Origin: Microbacterium sp. SL75
GTDB taxonomy: Bacteria > Actinomycetota > Actinomycetes > Actinomycetales > Microbacteriaceae
Assembly: GCF_026625865.1 (NCBI RefSeq)
Contig: NZ_CP113067.1
Span: 558,001-622,000 of the forward strand
Direction of reading: 5' to 3'
DNA: 64,000 nucleotides
Positions 44,048 through 51,916 of the stretch are shown one piece after another (position 1 is the first letter of the stretch; the number at the start of each line of letters is the position of its first letter). Below the pieces are notes generated by a model. The model worked only from the letters and a program-made list of their open reading frames with translations, had not been told where the DNA came from and ran no database searches. A program made the translations under genes and the position numbers.

Positions 44048-44797
44048 TCAGAGCGGGAGCTGGACATTGCCGATCACCCCCTGCAGGGTCGACATCCACT
44101 GGCCCCAGAACCCGGTCACCATGAGCAGTCCGAGCACGATCAGAAGCGCTCCGCCGATGAGGTTCACGACACGGATGTGCGTGCGAACGAACGCCACCGA
44201 CTTCGTCGCCCACCCGAATCCGAGGGCGAGGAGCACGAAAGGGATGCCGAGACCCAGCGAGTACGCCAGCCCCAGGAGCGCGGCGCGGCCGGGGTCTCCC
44301 AGGTTGTACGACACCGACAGGATCGCCGTGAGCGTCGGGCCGATGCAGGGCGTCCAGCCGATGCCGAGGGCGATGCCCAGCAGCGGGGCACCGATGAGGC
44401 CGAGGTTGCCACGGGACTGCATCCGCACCGAGCGCTGCGCGAGGCCGAAGAGACCGATGAAGACCAGTCCCATGATGATGATGACGACACCCATGACGCG
44501 GGTGATGAGGTCGGCGTACTCGATGAAGAAGCGGCCGAGCGCTCCGCCGAGGACGTTGATCGCCATGAACACCAGGGTGAACCCGGCGATGAACAGGAGG
44601 GTCCCGCCGAGCAGGCGGCCTTTGCCGGAGGCGGATGCCGAACCCCCGCGCGGTGCGACGGCACCGCCGATATAGCCGAGGTATCCCGGCACGAGCGGCA
44701 GGACGCAGGGCGAGAGGAACGAGATGAGGCCGGCGGCGAGAGCGATGGGAACGGCGATCCACAGCGCCCCGTCGAAGACGAGGGCGCCCGGGTTCAC
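44048..44797 (-). CDS. ccdA: cytochrome c biogenesis protein CcdA
   Basis: The 249-residue thiol:disulfide membrane transporter passes electrons from thioredoxin to the outside TlpA-like protein. The first helix has the redox cysteine in LISFLSPCVLPLVPGYLGYI and the second lies in GIGWTPCIGPTL. Six helices. The GTG start overlaps the TGA of the tlpA gene (GTGA), implying coupling. Confidence 0.95.
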   Translation of the reverse strand: MNPGALVFDGALWIAVPIALAAGLISFLSPCVLPLVPGYLGYIGGAVAPRGGSASASGKGRLLGGTLLFIAGFTLVFMAINVLGGALGRFFIEYADLITRVMGVVIIIMGLVFIGLFGLAQRSVRMQSRGNLGLIGAPLLGIALGIGWTPCIGPTLTAILSVSYNLGDPGRAALLGLAYSLGLGIPFVLLALGFGWATKSVAFVRTHIRVVNLIGGALLIVLGLLMVTGFWGQWMSTLQGVIGNVQLPL

Positions 44798-45399
44798 GCG
44801 TTCTCCGCGACCAGCGTGCGCACGATCGACTCGAGGATCGAGGCCTCGGGCAGCTCGCCGACGATGCGGGCGGCGACACGACCCTGCTTGTCGAGCACGA
44901 GGGTCGTGGGGGTGGCGTTCAGCGGCGTCGCACCGGTGAACGCGAGCTTGAGCTGGGCGTCGCCGACGGCCATGGCGCTGGAGTACGACACCCCGTGGTC
45001 GCGCGCGAACGACAGGGCGGTGGCCGGCTGGTCGTAGGTGTTGATGCCGAGGAAGGCCACGTCCTGCCCCTGGAAGCTCTGGTAGGCCTGCTCAAGGCGC
45101 GGGGCCTCGATGATGCACGGACCGCACGTGGCGTACCAGAAGTTGACGACGAGCACCTTGCCGGCGAAGTCGGCGCTCGAGACGGCGGAGCCGTTGTCGA
45201 GGGTGCCGGCGAACTCCACGGGCTCCGTGCGGTTCTCCGGAGCGATCTCATCGGTCTGGAAGCCGTTGGCCGCGATGTAGCCCTTGTTGTCGCCCTCGCG
45301 GTACTGCGCGGCGAGCGGGTCTTCCGAGCACGCGGACAGACCCACGACGAGGGCGGCCGCAGCGGCGATCGACGCCGCGGCGGTGAGGATTCTGCGCAT
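44794..45399 (-). CDS. TlpA/ResA-type thioredoxin lipoprotein
   Basis: The 201-residue exported thioredoxin has a lipobox LSAC (Cys24) and the active site FWYATCGPCIIEAPRLE. It likely reduces apocytochrome c CxxCH motifs using electrons from CcdA (family knowledge). A conserved cis-proline is seen in NATPTTLVLD. Its ATG overlaps the stop of the phosphatase gene by one base, and its stop overlaps ccdA, so four genes from 46043 to 42352 are tightly coupled. Confidence 0.93.
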   Translation of the reverse strand: MRRILTAAASIAAAAALVVGLSACSEDPLAAQYREGDNKGYIAANGFQTDEIAPENRTEPVEFAGTLDNGSAVSSADFAGKVLVVNFWYATCGPCIIEAPRLEQAYQSFQGQDVAFLGINTYDQPATALSFARDHGVSYSSAMAVGDAQLKLAFTGATPLNATPTTLVLDKQGRVAARIVGELPEASILESIVRTLVAENA

Positions 45400-46043
45400 C
45401 AGACGGCTCCTACATCGACGGCTCCGGCGGTGCTCGCCGGCTCGGCGTACGCCACCTCGACCCAGCGCGGCGAGCCGTCAGCGCCGTCTCGCCGCTCGAA
45501 GCTCGTCACGCTCGACAGCGCGCAGCGGCGCTTGCGGGGGTCGTGGCGGGTGGGTTGGTGGGACAGGGCGAGGTGCGTCACCCAGATGGGGAGTTGGTGC
45601 GACACGACGACGACGTCGCCCGAGGGAACGCGATTCCAGGCGTCCGTCATCGCGGCGGTCATGCGAGCCACGATGCGCTCGTACGGCTCGCCCCAGCTGG
45701 GAACGGCCGGGCGGCTCAGGTGCCGCCAGTTGAGCGGATTCGCCAAGGCCTGTTTCATGCGCCGACCCTCGAAGACATTGGTCGGCTCGATGGCCCGGTC
45801 GTCGATGTAGGGCTCGATGCCGAACAGCTCTTCGAAGGGCTCGGCCGACTCCCGCGTGCGCTGGAGCGGCGAGACCACGAGGGCGTCGACCGCGCGTTCG
45901 AGGCCCTTCACGTACTCGGCCGCCTGGCGCGCCATCCGGCGCCCGTCGACGCTCAGGCCGAATCCGGGAAGCCGACCGTAGAGCACGCGACGGGGGTTGT
46001 GGACCTCTCCGTGGCGCACGAGATGAAGGCGGTCGGCGGGCAC
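45399..46043 (-). CDS. histidine phosphatase family protein
   Basis: The 214-residue phosphoglycerate mutase-like phosphatase has the catalytic RHGE in LHLVRHGEVHNP (His10), VSPLQRTRESAEP with the second Arg, an acidic region near residue 110 and VVVSHQLPIWV with the second His. The substrate is unknown. TAGACT (46050-46055) ends 6 nt before the GTG: leaderless, and the promoter of the whole cytochrome c maturation operon. Confidence 0.92.
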   Translation of the reverse strand: MPADRLHLVRHGEVHNPRRVLYGRLPGFGLSVDGRRMARQAAEYVKGLERAVDALVVSPLQRTRESAEPFEELFGIEPYIDDRAIEPTNVFEGRRMKQALANPLNWRHLSRPAVPSWGEPYERIVARMTAAMTDAWNRVPSGDVVVVSHQLPIWVTHLALSHQPTRHDPRKRRCALSSVTSFERRDGADGSPRWVEVAYAEPASTAGAVDVGAV

Positions 46044-46128
46044 ATCGCCAGTCTACGGGCGGGTTCTGTGGTCTGACTGAGTCCGGATGCCGGTTGCTTC
46101 GACGTGGAGATACCCCGTGGTCAGCCCA

Positions 46129-46854
46129 TCAGGCGTCGCGTCGCGCGGATGCGGCCTCGTCGCGGTCGCCCGCGCGCTGCGAGGCGAGCAGTGAGCGCAC
46201 GCGCGAGAAGACGAACCACGCGACGCCGATCGCGACAGCGGCGATGACCACGTACTGAAGGATCGAGGCGTACTCCTCGACGATGTGCCAGTTCTCGCCC
46301 AGCAGGAAACCCGAGAGCACGAAGATCGTGTTCCAGATGAGGCTGCCCGCACCGGTGAGCAGGCCGAAGCGCCACAGCGGCATCTTCGCCACCCCGGCGG
46401 GGATCGAGATGAGGCTGCGGAAGATCGGAATCATCCGCCCGAAGAACACCGCCTTGCCCCCGTGCCGCTCGAACCACGCGATCGTGCGGTCGACGTCTTC
46501 GGGGTGCAGGAGCGGCATCTTCGCGGCGAACGCGCGCAGTCGCGCCGCGCCGAGCCAGCGACCCAGGCCGTAGAGCATGAACGCACCGACGACAGAGCCG
46601 ACCGTTGTCCACAGCAGCGCCTCGAACAGAGAGAAGGAGCCGCGGCTGGCGGTGAGCCCCGCCATCGGCAGCACGACCTCGCTGGGCAGCGGGGGGAAGA
46701 GGTTCTCGAGGGCGATGGCGACACCGGCGCCGACGGGGCCGATGATCTCCATGAGCGAGACGGTCCAGTCCGCGAGCGACGTCAGCCAGGACTGTTCGCC
46801 CCCGGAGCCGGAAGTCGACCGCATCGGGGCGAGAGAGAGGGTGGTGTCGGTCAT
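46129..46854 (-). CDS. DedA-family membrane protein
   Basis: The 241-residue protein of the DedA/SNARE-associated family has the GVAIALENLFPPLPSEVVLP motif near residue 42, the conserved FGRMIPIFRSLISIPAGVAK segment near residue 138, and three or more further helices. Members act in lipid carrier recycling or membrane homeostasis (family knowledge). No clear ribosome site is visible at the ATG. Confidence 0.92.
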   Translation of the reverse strand: MTDTTLSLAPMRSTSGSGGEQSWLTSLADWTVSLMEIIGPVGAGVAIALENLFPPLPSEVVLPMAGLTASRGSFSLFEALLWTTVGSVVGAFMLYGLGRWLGAARLRAFAAKMPLLHPEDVDRTIAWFERHGGKAVFFGRMIPIFRSLISIPAGVAKMPLWRFGLLTGAGSLIWNTIFVLSGFLLGENWHIVEEYASILQYVVIAAVAIGVAWFVFSRVRSLLASQRAGDRDEAASARRDA

Positions 46855-46954
46855 CGGGTGCCTTCGCGCTCGGTGATCGGCCGCCCGGTGCGGACGCCCG
46901 CTCCCAGGGTAGGTCGCGTGTGCCCGCGCTACCTGGGGGTTGCCCCCGAGCGGA

Positions 46955-47344
46955 TCAGGATGCCGAGACCCCGGCGCCCACGAGGGCTGCGGCGACGAAC
47001 CAGACCGCGACGACGGCGACGACGGTGACCAGCGGCACCCAGAACGCGAGGCGACGACGAACGAGTCGCACGATCGCGACGATCACCCCGATCACGAGGA
47101 CGACCCAGGGCGAGATGACCGCCGTCCAGAAGCCGATGTTCATCAGCCCGGTGTTGCAGGTCGTCGAGCCGCAGGCGTCGGACGCGAACGCCAGGAGCAC
47201 CCCGGCGTACGAGGCGGCGAGCGCCAGAAGCGGCAGCAGCACGAGCAGCACGATCGTGAGGGCGACGTCCCACCCGCGTGAGGTGCGCGCCGCCGGTTCC
47301 GGCCGAAGCGTACGGAACGACTCGGGCGGCATCGAGAAGGTCAC
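46955..47344 (-). CDS. DUF6264-like membrane protein
   Basis: The 129-residue protein has an N-terminal cytoplasmic segment and three helices (VALTIVLLVLLPLLALAASY, GFWTAVISPWVVLVIGVIVA, FWVPLVTVVAVVAVWFVAAA). A Cys pair CGSTTC sits in the external loop. It resembles DUF6264 of Microbacteriaceae; the role is unknown. TACGAT (47351-47356) ends 6 nt before the GTG: leaderless. It is divergent from aspS. Confidence 0.78.
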   Translation of the reverse strand: MTFSMPPESFRTLRPEPAARTSRGWDVALTIVLLVLLPLLALAASYAGVLLAFASDACGSTTCNTGLMNIGFWTAVISPWVVLVIGVIVAIVRLVRRRLAFWVPLVTVVAVVAVWFVAAALVGAGVSAS

Positions 47345-47403
47345 GCCCCCATCGTAGGTTTGCGCCGGGTCGGGTGAGGACCACGCACGTAGACTGGTCG
47401 ATC

Positions 47404-48741
47404 GTGAGCGAACGCGTCCTGGTCAACCAGCTGAAATCCCTCCCCGCCGGCCCCGTCGAGGTGTCGGGATGGGTCGAAACCGTGCGCGACCAGAAGAAGG
47501 TGCAGTTCGTCGTCCTGCGCGACGAGACCGGCGCCGTGCAGTTGGTCAACCCGGCGACGCGTCCCTCCGAAGAGACGGAGCAGGATGCCGCCGCCCTCGC
47601 CTTGACCGAGACGATCGGGGCCCTCGCGACCGGCACGTTCCTGACCGTGCGTGGCGAGCTCAAGCACGACGAGCGCGTCAAGCTCGGCGGCGTCGAGATC
47701 AAGGTCGGCGAGCTCGAGATCGCGGCCGCCGCAAACCCCGAGACCCCGATCGCCGCCGACAGCAGCCCCGACAAGCGGATGGACTGGCGCTTCATCGACC
47801 TGCGTCAGCGCCGCAACAACCTCATCTTCCGCGTGCAGACGACCCTCGAGCACGCCATGCGCACGTACTGGGTGGAGCGCGACTACATCGAGGTGCACTC
47901 CCCCAAGCTCATGGCATCCCCCTCGGAGTCCAACGCCGAGCTGTTCGAGGTGCCCTACTTCGAGGACAAGACGGCCTACCTCGCGCAGAGCCCGCAGTTC
48001 TTCAAGCAGATGGCCCAGGTCGCCGGCTTCGGCAAGATCTTCGAGATCGCGCCCGCCTTCCGCGCCGACCCCTCGTTCACCAGCCGTCACGCGACCGAGT
48101 TCACCTCCATCGACGCCGAGATCAGCTGGATCGACTCCCACGAGGACGTCGCCCGGATGCAGGAGGAGCTCCTGCACACGGCGTTCCAGGCCGTGGCCGA
48201 CAAGCACGGCGACGAGATCCGCGAGCTGTTCGGCGTCGAGGTCGAGGTGCCCGCCGTGCCGTTCCCGCGCATCCCGCTGGCAGAGGCCCGCGAGATCGTC
48301 GCCGCCCGCGGCTACGACATCCCCCGCACCGACGGCGACCTCGACCCCGAGGGCGAGCGGCAGATCGCCGCGCACGTGCGCGAGACCTTCGGCCACCCGT
48401 TCGTGTTCATCACCGACTACCACCCCGAGATCCGCGCCTTCTACCACATGCGCGACGAAGAGACCGGTCTCACCAAGTCGTACGACCTGCTGTTCAACGG
48501 CGTCGAGATCACGACCGGCGCGCAGCGCGAGCACCGCGTCGACGTGCTGATCGAGCAGGCGAAAGAGAAGGGTCTCGACCCCGAGCACCTCGACTTCTAC
48601 CTCGACTTCTTCCGCTTCGGCGCCCCGCCGCACGGTGGCTTCGGCATGGGCCTCGCGCGCATCCTGATGCTGATGCTCGGCGAGTCGTCGATCCGCGAGG
48701 TCACCTTCCTCTTCCGCGGACCCACCCGCCTCGCTCCGTAA
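47404..48741 (+). CDS. aspS: aspartyl-tRNA synthetase, archaeal-type (AspRS, probably nondiscriminating)
   Basis: The 445-residue class II synthetase has an OB-fold anticodon domain (VEVSGWVETVRDQKKVQFVV), motif 2 FRADPSFTSRHATEFTSID and motif 3 FGMGLARILMLMLG. It is about 440 residues and lacks the GAD insert of the usual bacterial AspRS (about 590), so it is the archaeal/eukaryotic type, which often charges both tRNA-Asp and tRNA-Asn and needs GatCAB (family knowledge; specificity inferred). GTG at 47404 lies 8 nt after TAGACT (47390-47395): leaderless. The longer frame to 47278 is rejected. Confidence 0.94.
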   Translation: MSERVLVNQLKSLPAGPVEVSGWVETVRDQKKVQFVVLRDETGAVQLVNPATRPSEETEQDAAALALTETIGALATGTFLTVRGELKHDERVKLGGVEIKVGELEIAAAANPETPIAADSSPDKRMDWRFIDLRQRRNNLIFRVQTTLEHAMRTYWVERDYIEVHSPKLMASPSESNAELFEVPYFEDKTAYLAQSPQFFKQMAQVAGFGKIFEIAPAFRADPSFTSRHATEFTSIDAEISWIDSHEDVARMQEELLHTAFQAVADKHGDEIRELFGVEVEVPAVPFPRIPLAEAREIVAARGYDIPRTDGDLDPEGERQIAAHVRETFGHPFVFITDYHPEIRAFYHMRDEETGLTKSYDLLFNGVEITTGAQREHRVDVLIEQAKEKGLDPEHLDFYLDFFRFGAPPHGGFGMGLARILMLMLGESSIREVTFLFRGPTRLAP

Positions 48742-48756
48742 AGGTTCGAGTGGACG

Positions 48757-48782
48757 ACGCCCGGGGTTCACCCCCCGGGCGT
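48757..48782 (+). terminator. aspS terminator hairpin
   Basis: ACGCCCGGGG (48757-48766) pairs with CCCCGGGCGT (48773-48782), a 10-bp stem with a 6-nt loop, 15 bp after the aspS stop. Confidence 0.7.
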
Positions 48783-48815
48783 TCGTGCGTCACGCGCTCT
48801 CTTTAGCGTGAGCAA

Positions 48816-49880
48816 ATGGTCGCCGTCACCCCCGTGGATCCGACACCCGTCGGGGAGTCGCCGGGCCCGGGGTGGTCCATCTCGCTCCGGGGCGTGCACC
48901 GCGAACGCGCCGGAGTGCCGGTCCTCCGCGGCATCGATCTCGATGTCGCCCCCGGCACGATCGTCGCCGTCGTCGGGCCGTCGGGCTGCGGCGCCTCGAC
49001 CCTGCTGCGCGTCGTGAGCGGCACGCAACGACCGGATGCCGGCACGGTGACGGTCGAGGGACGCTCGGGGGCTGCAGCGCCGCGCATCCCGGAGGTTCGC
49101 GACCGCACGCCCGTCGCGCGGTTCGGACGCGTCCGTGCGGCGATCGTCGCAGCGGCTCGGCACGCCGGCGATGACGACCCCGAGAAGGAGACCGATCGAC
49201 TCCTCGACCTCCTGGGCCTCGGCTCCGCCGACAAGAGCGTGCACCGCCTCTCGCTCGGTGATCGGCAACGCTGGGCGCTGGCGCGCACGCTGGCCGGGCG
49301 ACCCCGGGCCCTCCTCCTCGACGACGCGCTCGCGGCGCTGCACACGACCGCGCGCGCCGAGATGCGGGACCGGCTGCTCCGCGAACTCCGCGACCGAGGT
49401 GTCACGACCCTCTGGGCGACGCGAGACACCGCCGAGGCCGCGGCCGTCGCCGACCATCTCGTCGTCATGGACCGAGGCCGCATCGCGGCCGCGGGCGGTC
49501 CCGACGAGGTCTATGCGCGCATCGCGGATGCCGCGGTAGCCGAGGTCCTCGGACCGGTGAGCGCGGTCCCGGGGATCGTCGAAGGTCTGACCGTCGAGGT
49601 GTGGGGCCAGGAGCTCCCGCTCGCGGAGTCCGCGCACGACGGTCACTGCGAGGTCGTCGTGCGCCCCGAGAACGTCCTGCTGGTCGGAGCGGATTCGCCC
49701 GGGGTAGATGGAGTGGTCGAGGACTCGACCTTCCTCGGCAGCGTCCGCCGTTCGACGATTCTCACCAGCGATGGAAGCCGCGTCGTCGTCGAGCACGCTC
49801 CGGGACGACGACTCGAGGACCGGGACGCGGTACGCCTCGCGCTCGCGATCGTGCCGGCGACCGTTCGCCCGATCGGCTGA
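48816..49880 (+). CDS. orphan ABC-type ATP-binding protein with degenerate catalytic motifs
   Basis: The 354-residue protein has the layout of PotA/FbpC-type transport ATPases: an NBD to about residue 235 and a TOBE-like C-terminal domain. The key residues are changed. Walker A reads GPSGCGAST with Ala60 for Lys. The signature is LSLGD (145-149) for LSGGQ. Walker B is ALLLDDAL with Asp170 for the catalytic Glu, and the H-loop is WATRD with Arg203 for His. It therefore probably binds nucleotide poorly and does not hydrolyse it (inference). No permease or binding protein is adjacent. TAGCGT (48804-48809) ends 6 nt before the ATG: leaderless. Confidence 0.85.
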   Translation: MVAVTPVDPTPVGESPGPGWSISLRGVHRERAGVPVLRGIDLDVAPGTIVAVVGPSGCGASTLLRVVSGTQRPDAGTVTVEGRSGAAAPRIPEVRDRTPVARFGRVRAAIVAAARHAGDDDPEKETDRLLDLLGLGSADKSVHRLSLGDRQRWALARTLAGRPRALLLDDALAALHTTARAEMRDRLLRELRDRGVTTLWATRDTAEAAAVADHLVVMDRGRIAAAGGPDEVYARIADAAVAEVLGPVSAVPGIVEGLTVEVWGQELPLAESAHDGHCEVVVRPENVLLVGADSPGVDGVVEDSTFLGSVRRSTILTSDGSRVVVEHAPGRRLEDRDAVRLALAIVPATVRPIG

Positions 49881-49887
49881 CCGAGAA

Positions 49888-49916
49888 GGGGGCTCCGGTG
49901 CACTGCCGGAGCCCCC
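49888..49916. terminator. bidirectional terminator
   Basis: GGGGGCTCCGG (49888-49898) and CCGGAGCCCCC (49906-49916) form a perfect 11-bp stem with a 7-nt loop between two convergent genes. Confidence 0.85.
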
Positions 49917-49921
49917 TCCCC

Positions 49922-51916
49922 TCAGCGGCGTCCCTGGCGACGGCGTCGGGTGAAGACGATCAGGACCGCGCCACCGACGGCCGCGAACGCCCCCGCGACG
50001 ATCAGCCCGGGAACGGCAGAGACATCCGCACCGGTCTTCGCCAACGCTCCCGACGTCGATGCCGCGACACCGCCGGGGACGCGCACGTCGTCCTTACCGA
50101 TCGGGCCGGGCGTCAATTGCTCGGGGGACGAGCCGTCCGAGGGCCGAGGCTGCGGTGCCGGCTGGCTCCCGGATCCCGGATCCGACGAGCTCTGCGGAGC
50201 GTCGGCCGCGACGACGCCGACGCGCACGAGCGCGCCGAGGCCGCGACGGTCATCCACTTGGAGCGCCACAGCGGTCTGCGCCTGCCCGTCGACCGCCTGC
50301 GCGTTCAGCGTGACGACCGCCGTCCGCCCCGCCACGGCGAAGCGGGTCCCCGCCGGCACCGCCCCCGCAGGAATCGTCTGCCCGGCGACCGTACCGCCAC
50401 CGGTGGTCAGCGTCGTACCGGTCGACGTGACCTGCAGGCGCACGTCCCGCAGCGACACCTCCATCGCCGTCCCGGGGTACAGGACGAGGTCGTCCACCCC
50501 CACCGAAGCCGCCCCGGCGGAGCTGGCTGTCTCGATCCCCCGCACGCTGATCTGGCCGGCGAAACCGTCGGTGACCGTCTGCGCATCGGCGTCGGCCGAT
50601 GCGGCGTGCGCGGCCTTCGTCTCCCCGGGTGCGGACACGAAAGCAGGTGCGATGGCCGAAGGGCCCACGGCGTCGACGGCGAAGGCGTAACGCGGAGGGA
50701 GCGGTGGCGCGCTGGTCGTCGACGGCTCGGGAGTGGGCGTCGGCGCGGCCGCCGCGGGAGACCACCGCACGACGCCGAGGCTGACCGCGGGGTAGGCGCC
50801 CGTGAGGTCCTCGTAGCGCAGCGCGGTGATCAGTACGCTGCCGTCACTCTGCGTGACGCGCTCGTTCAGGTGCACCCGCACGCGCGGCGAGCCCGTGGCA
50901 TCCAGGCCCGTGTAGAGGTCGGTTCCCGTGTTGATCCAGATCCCGTTGACGAAGACGGCGGATCCGGTGTCGGCGAAGCTCACGCGCGACGAGCCGTCGC
51001 CGTCCACCGAAAGACGCAGGCCGTAGACGCGTAGGGCCGACCACATGTATTCGCCGACGGAAGATGTGTCCGGCACCTGGCGGAACGATCCCACCGACAC
51101 CGCGCTCGACCCGTCGGCCGCGTGAGCGACGGAGACGTCTGCAGCGGAGGATGCCGGGGCCGTCCCGCTCACCGCCTGCGCGGCGACCGAGCCTTCGGCC
51201 TCCAGGCGGGGAGCTCCCGGGATCAGCGCGGCCCCGTTCGGCGCCGTGACGGTGACGCCCGAGACGAGGGCGGGCGACGCAGACGCCGCGGGAGCACACG
51301 CCACCACGCCGAGACGCACGCGCCAGATCTCCGACCACCCCGCTTCGGCCTCGATCCGCAGGGCCGTCACCTGGGCTCGACCGCGGTCGATGGTGCGTTC
51401 GGCGACGACCAGCCGCGTCGACCCCCACGTGGCGGACGTCGGCAACGCGACCGTGTATCCCGCCGACAGCTTGGACGGATTCAAGACGTCCTTGCCGTCG
51501 ACCGTCAGCGTGTCGAAGGTCACCGACGTGCTCCCGTCGGTCCCGCAGCTGGCACGCAGGCCGGTGAAGGCGACAGGGACGCGGTCGCGCAGCTGGAACA
51601 GGCCGCTGTCGATTCTCGTCTGCGCTCCGTCGGAGGCCGCTCGGGCGGTCAACCCCGTCGCGCGGGTGGTGTTGAGCTTCAGCGCGTCGCCGGTCTCCGA
51701 GAGGGAGTTGTCGGCGGTCGCCCCGCTGGTCCATTCGCTGAGGGGCGCGGGCTGCTGGAGCGCACCGCCGTCGGCATCGAGGATCTGGATGCCGGAGGCC
51801 GAGGTCGAGGGGATCGACACCGCTCCGTTCGCGGGGACGGCGCCCGCGACGGCGGCTGCCGTGATGAGCGCACCGACGATGGCGGCGAGAAACCGGGTAC
51901 GGGGTCGCGGGGTCAC
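49922..51916 (-). CDS. sortase-anchored (LAKTG) surface protein with three repeated modules
   Basis: The 664-residue protein has a signal peptide (FLAAIVGALITAAAVAGAVP), three similar modules of about 170-200 residues each ending in a strand like VRLGVVACAP, VSLGVVRWSP or VRVGVVAADA, a Pro/Ser-rich linker, and at residue 625 the sorting motif LAKTG followed by a hydrophobic helix and a RRRRQGRR tail. LAxTG is the class E sortase motif of actinobacteria. The modules resemble choice-of-anchor surface domains; their ligand is unknown. Its GTG overlaps the stop of the S53 peptidase gene (GTGA), so both are one operon under a Zur-like box. Confidence 0.82.
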   Translation of the reverse strand: MTPRPRTRFLAAIVGALITAAAVAGAVPANGAVSIPSTSASGIQILDADGGALQQPAPLSEWTSGATADNSLSETGDALKLNTTRATGLTARAASDGAQTRIDSGLFQLRDRVPVAFTGLRASCGTDGSTSVTFDTLTVDGKDVLNPSKLSAGYTVALPTSATWGSTRLVVAERTIDRGRAQVTALRIEAEAGWSEIWRVRLGVVACAPAASASPALVSGVTVTAPNGAALIPGAPRLEAEGSVAAQAVSGTAPASSAADVSVAHAADGSSAVSVGSFRQVPDTSSVGEYMWSALRVYGLRLSVDGDGSSRVSFADTGSAVFVNGIWINTGTDLYTGLDATGSPRVRVHLNERVTQSDGSVLITALRYEDLTGAYPAVSLGVVRWSPAAAAPTPTPEPSTTSAPPLPPRYAFAVDAVGPSAIAPAFVSAPGETKAAHAASADADAQTVTDGFAGQISVRGIETASSAGAASVGVDDLVLYPGTAMEVSLRDVRLQVTSTGTTLTTGGGTVAGQTIPAGAVPAGTRFAVAGRTAVVTLNAQAVDGQAQTAVALQVDDRRGLGALVRVGVVAADAPQSSSDPGSGSQPAPQPRPSDGSSPEQLTPGPIGKDDVRVPGGVAASTSGALAKTGADVSAVPGLIVAGAFAAVGGAVLIVFTRRRRQGRR

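Noticed and set aside
48742-48815. A permease gene that would pair with the degenerate ABC ATPase
   Set aside because: Neither flank has a membrane protein in the same operon; only a terminator and the convergent LAKTG gene.
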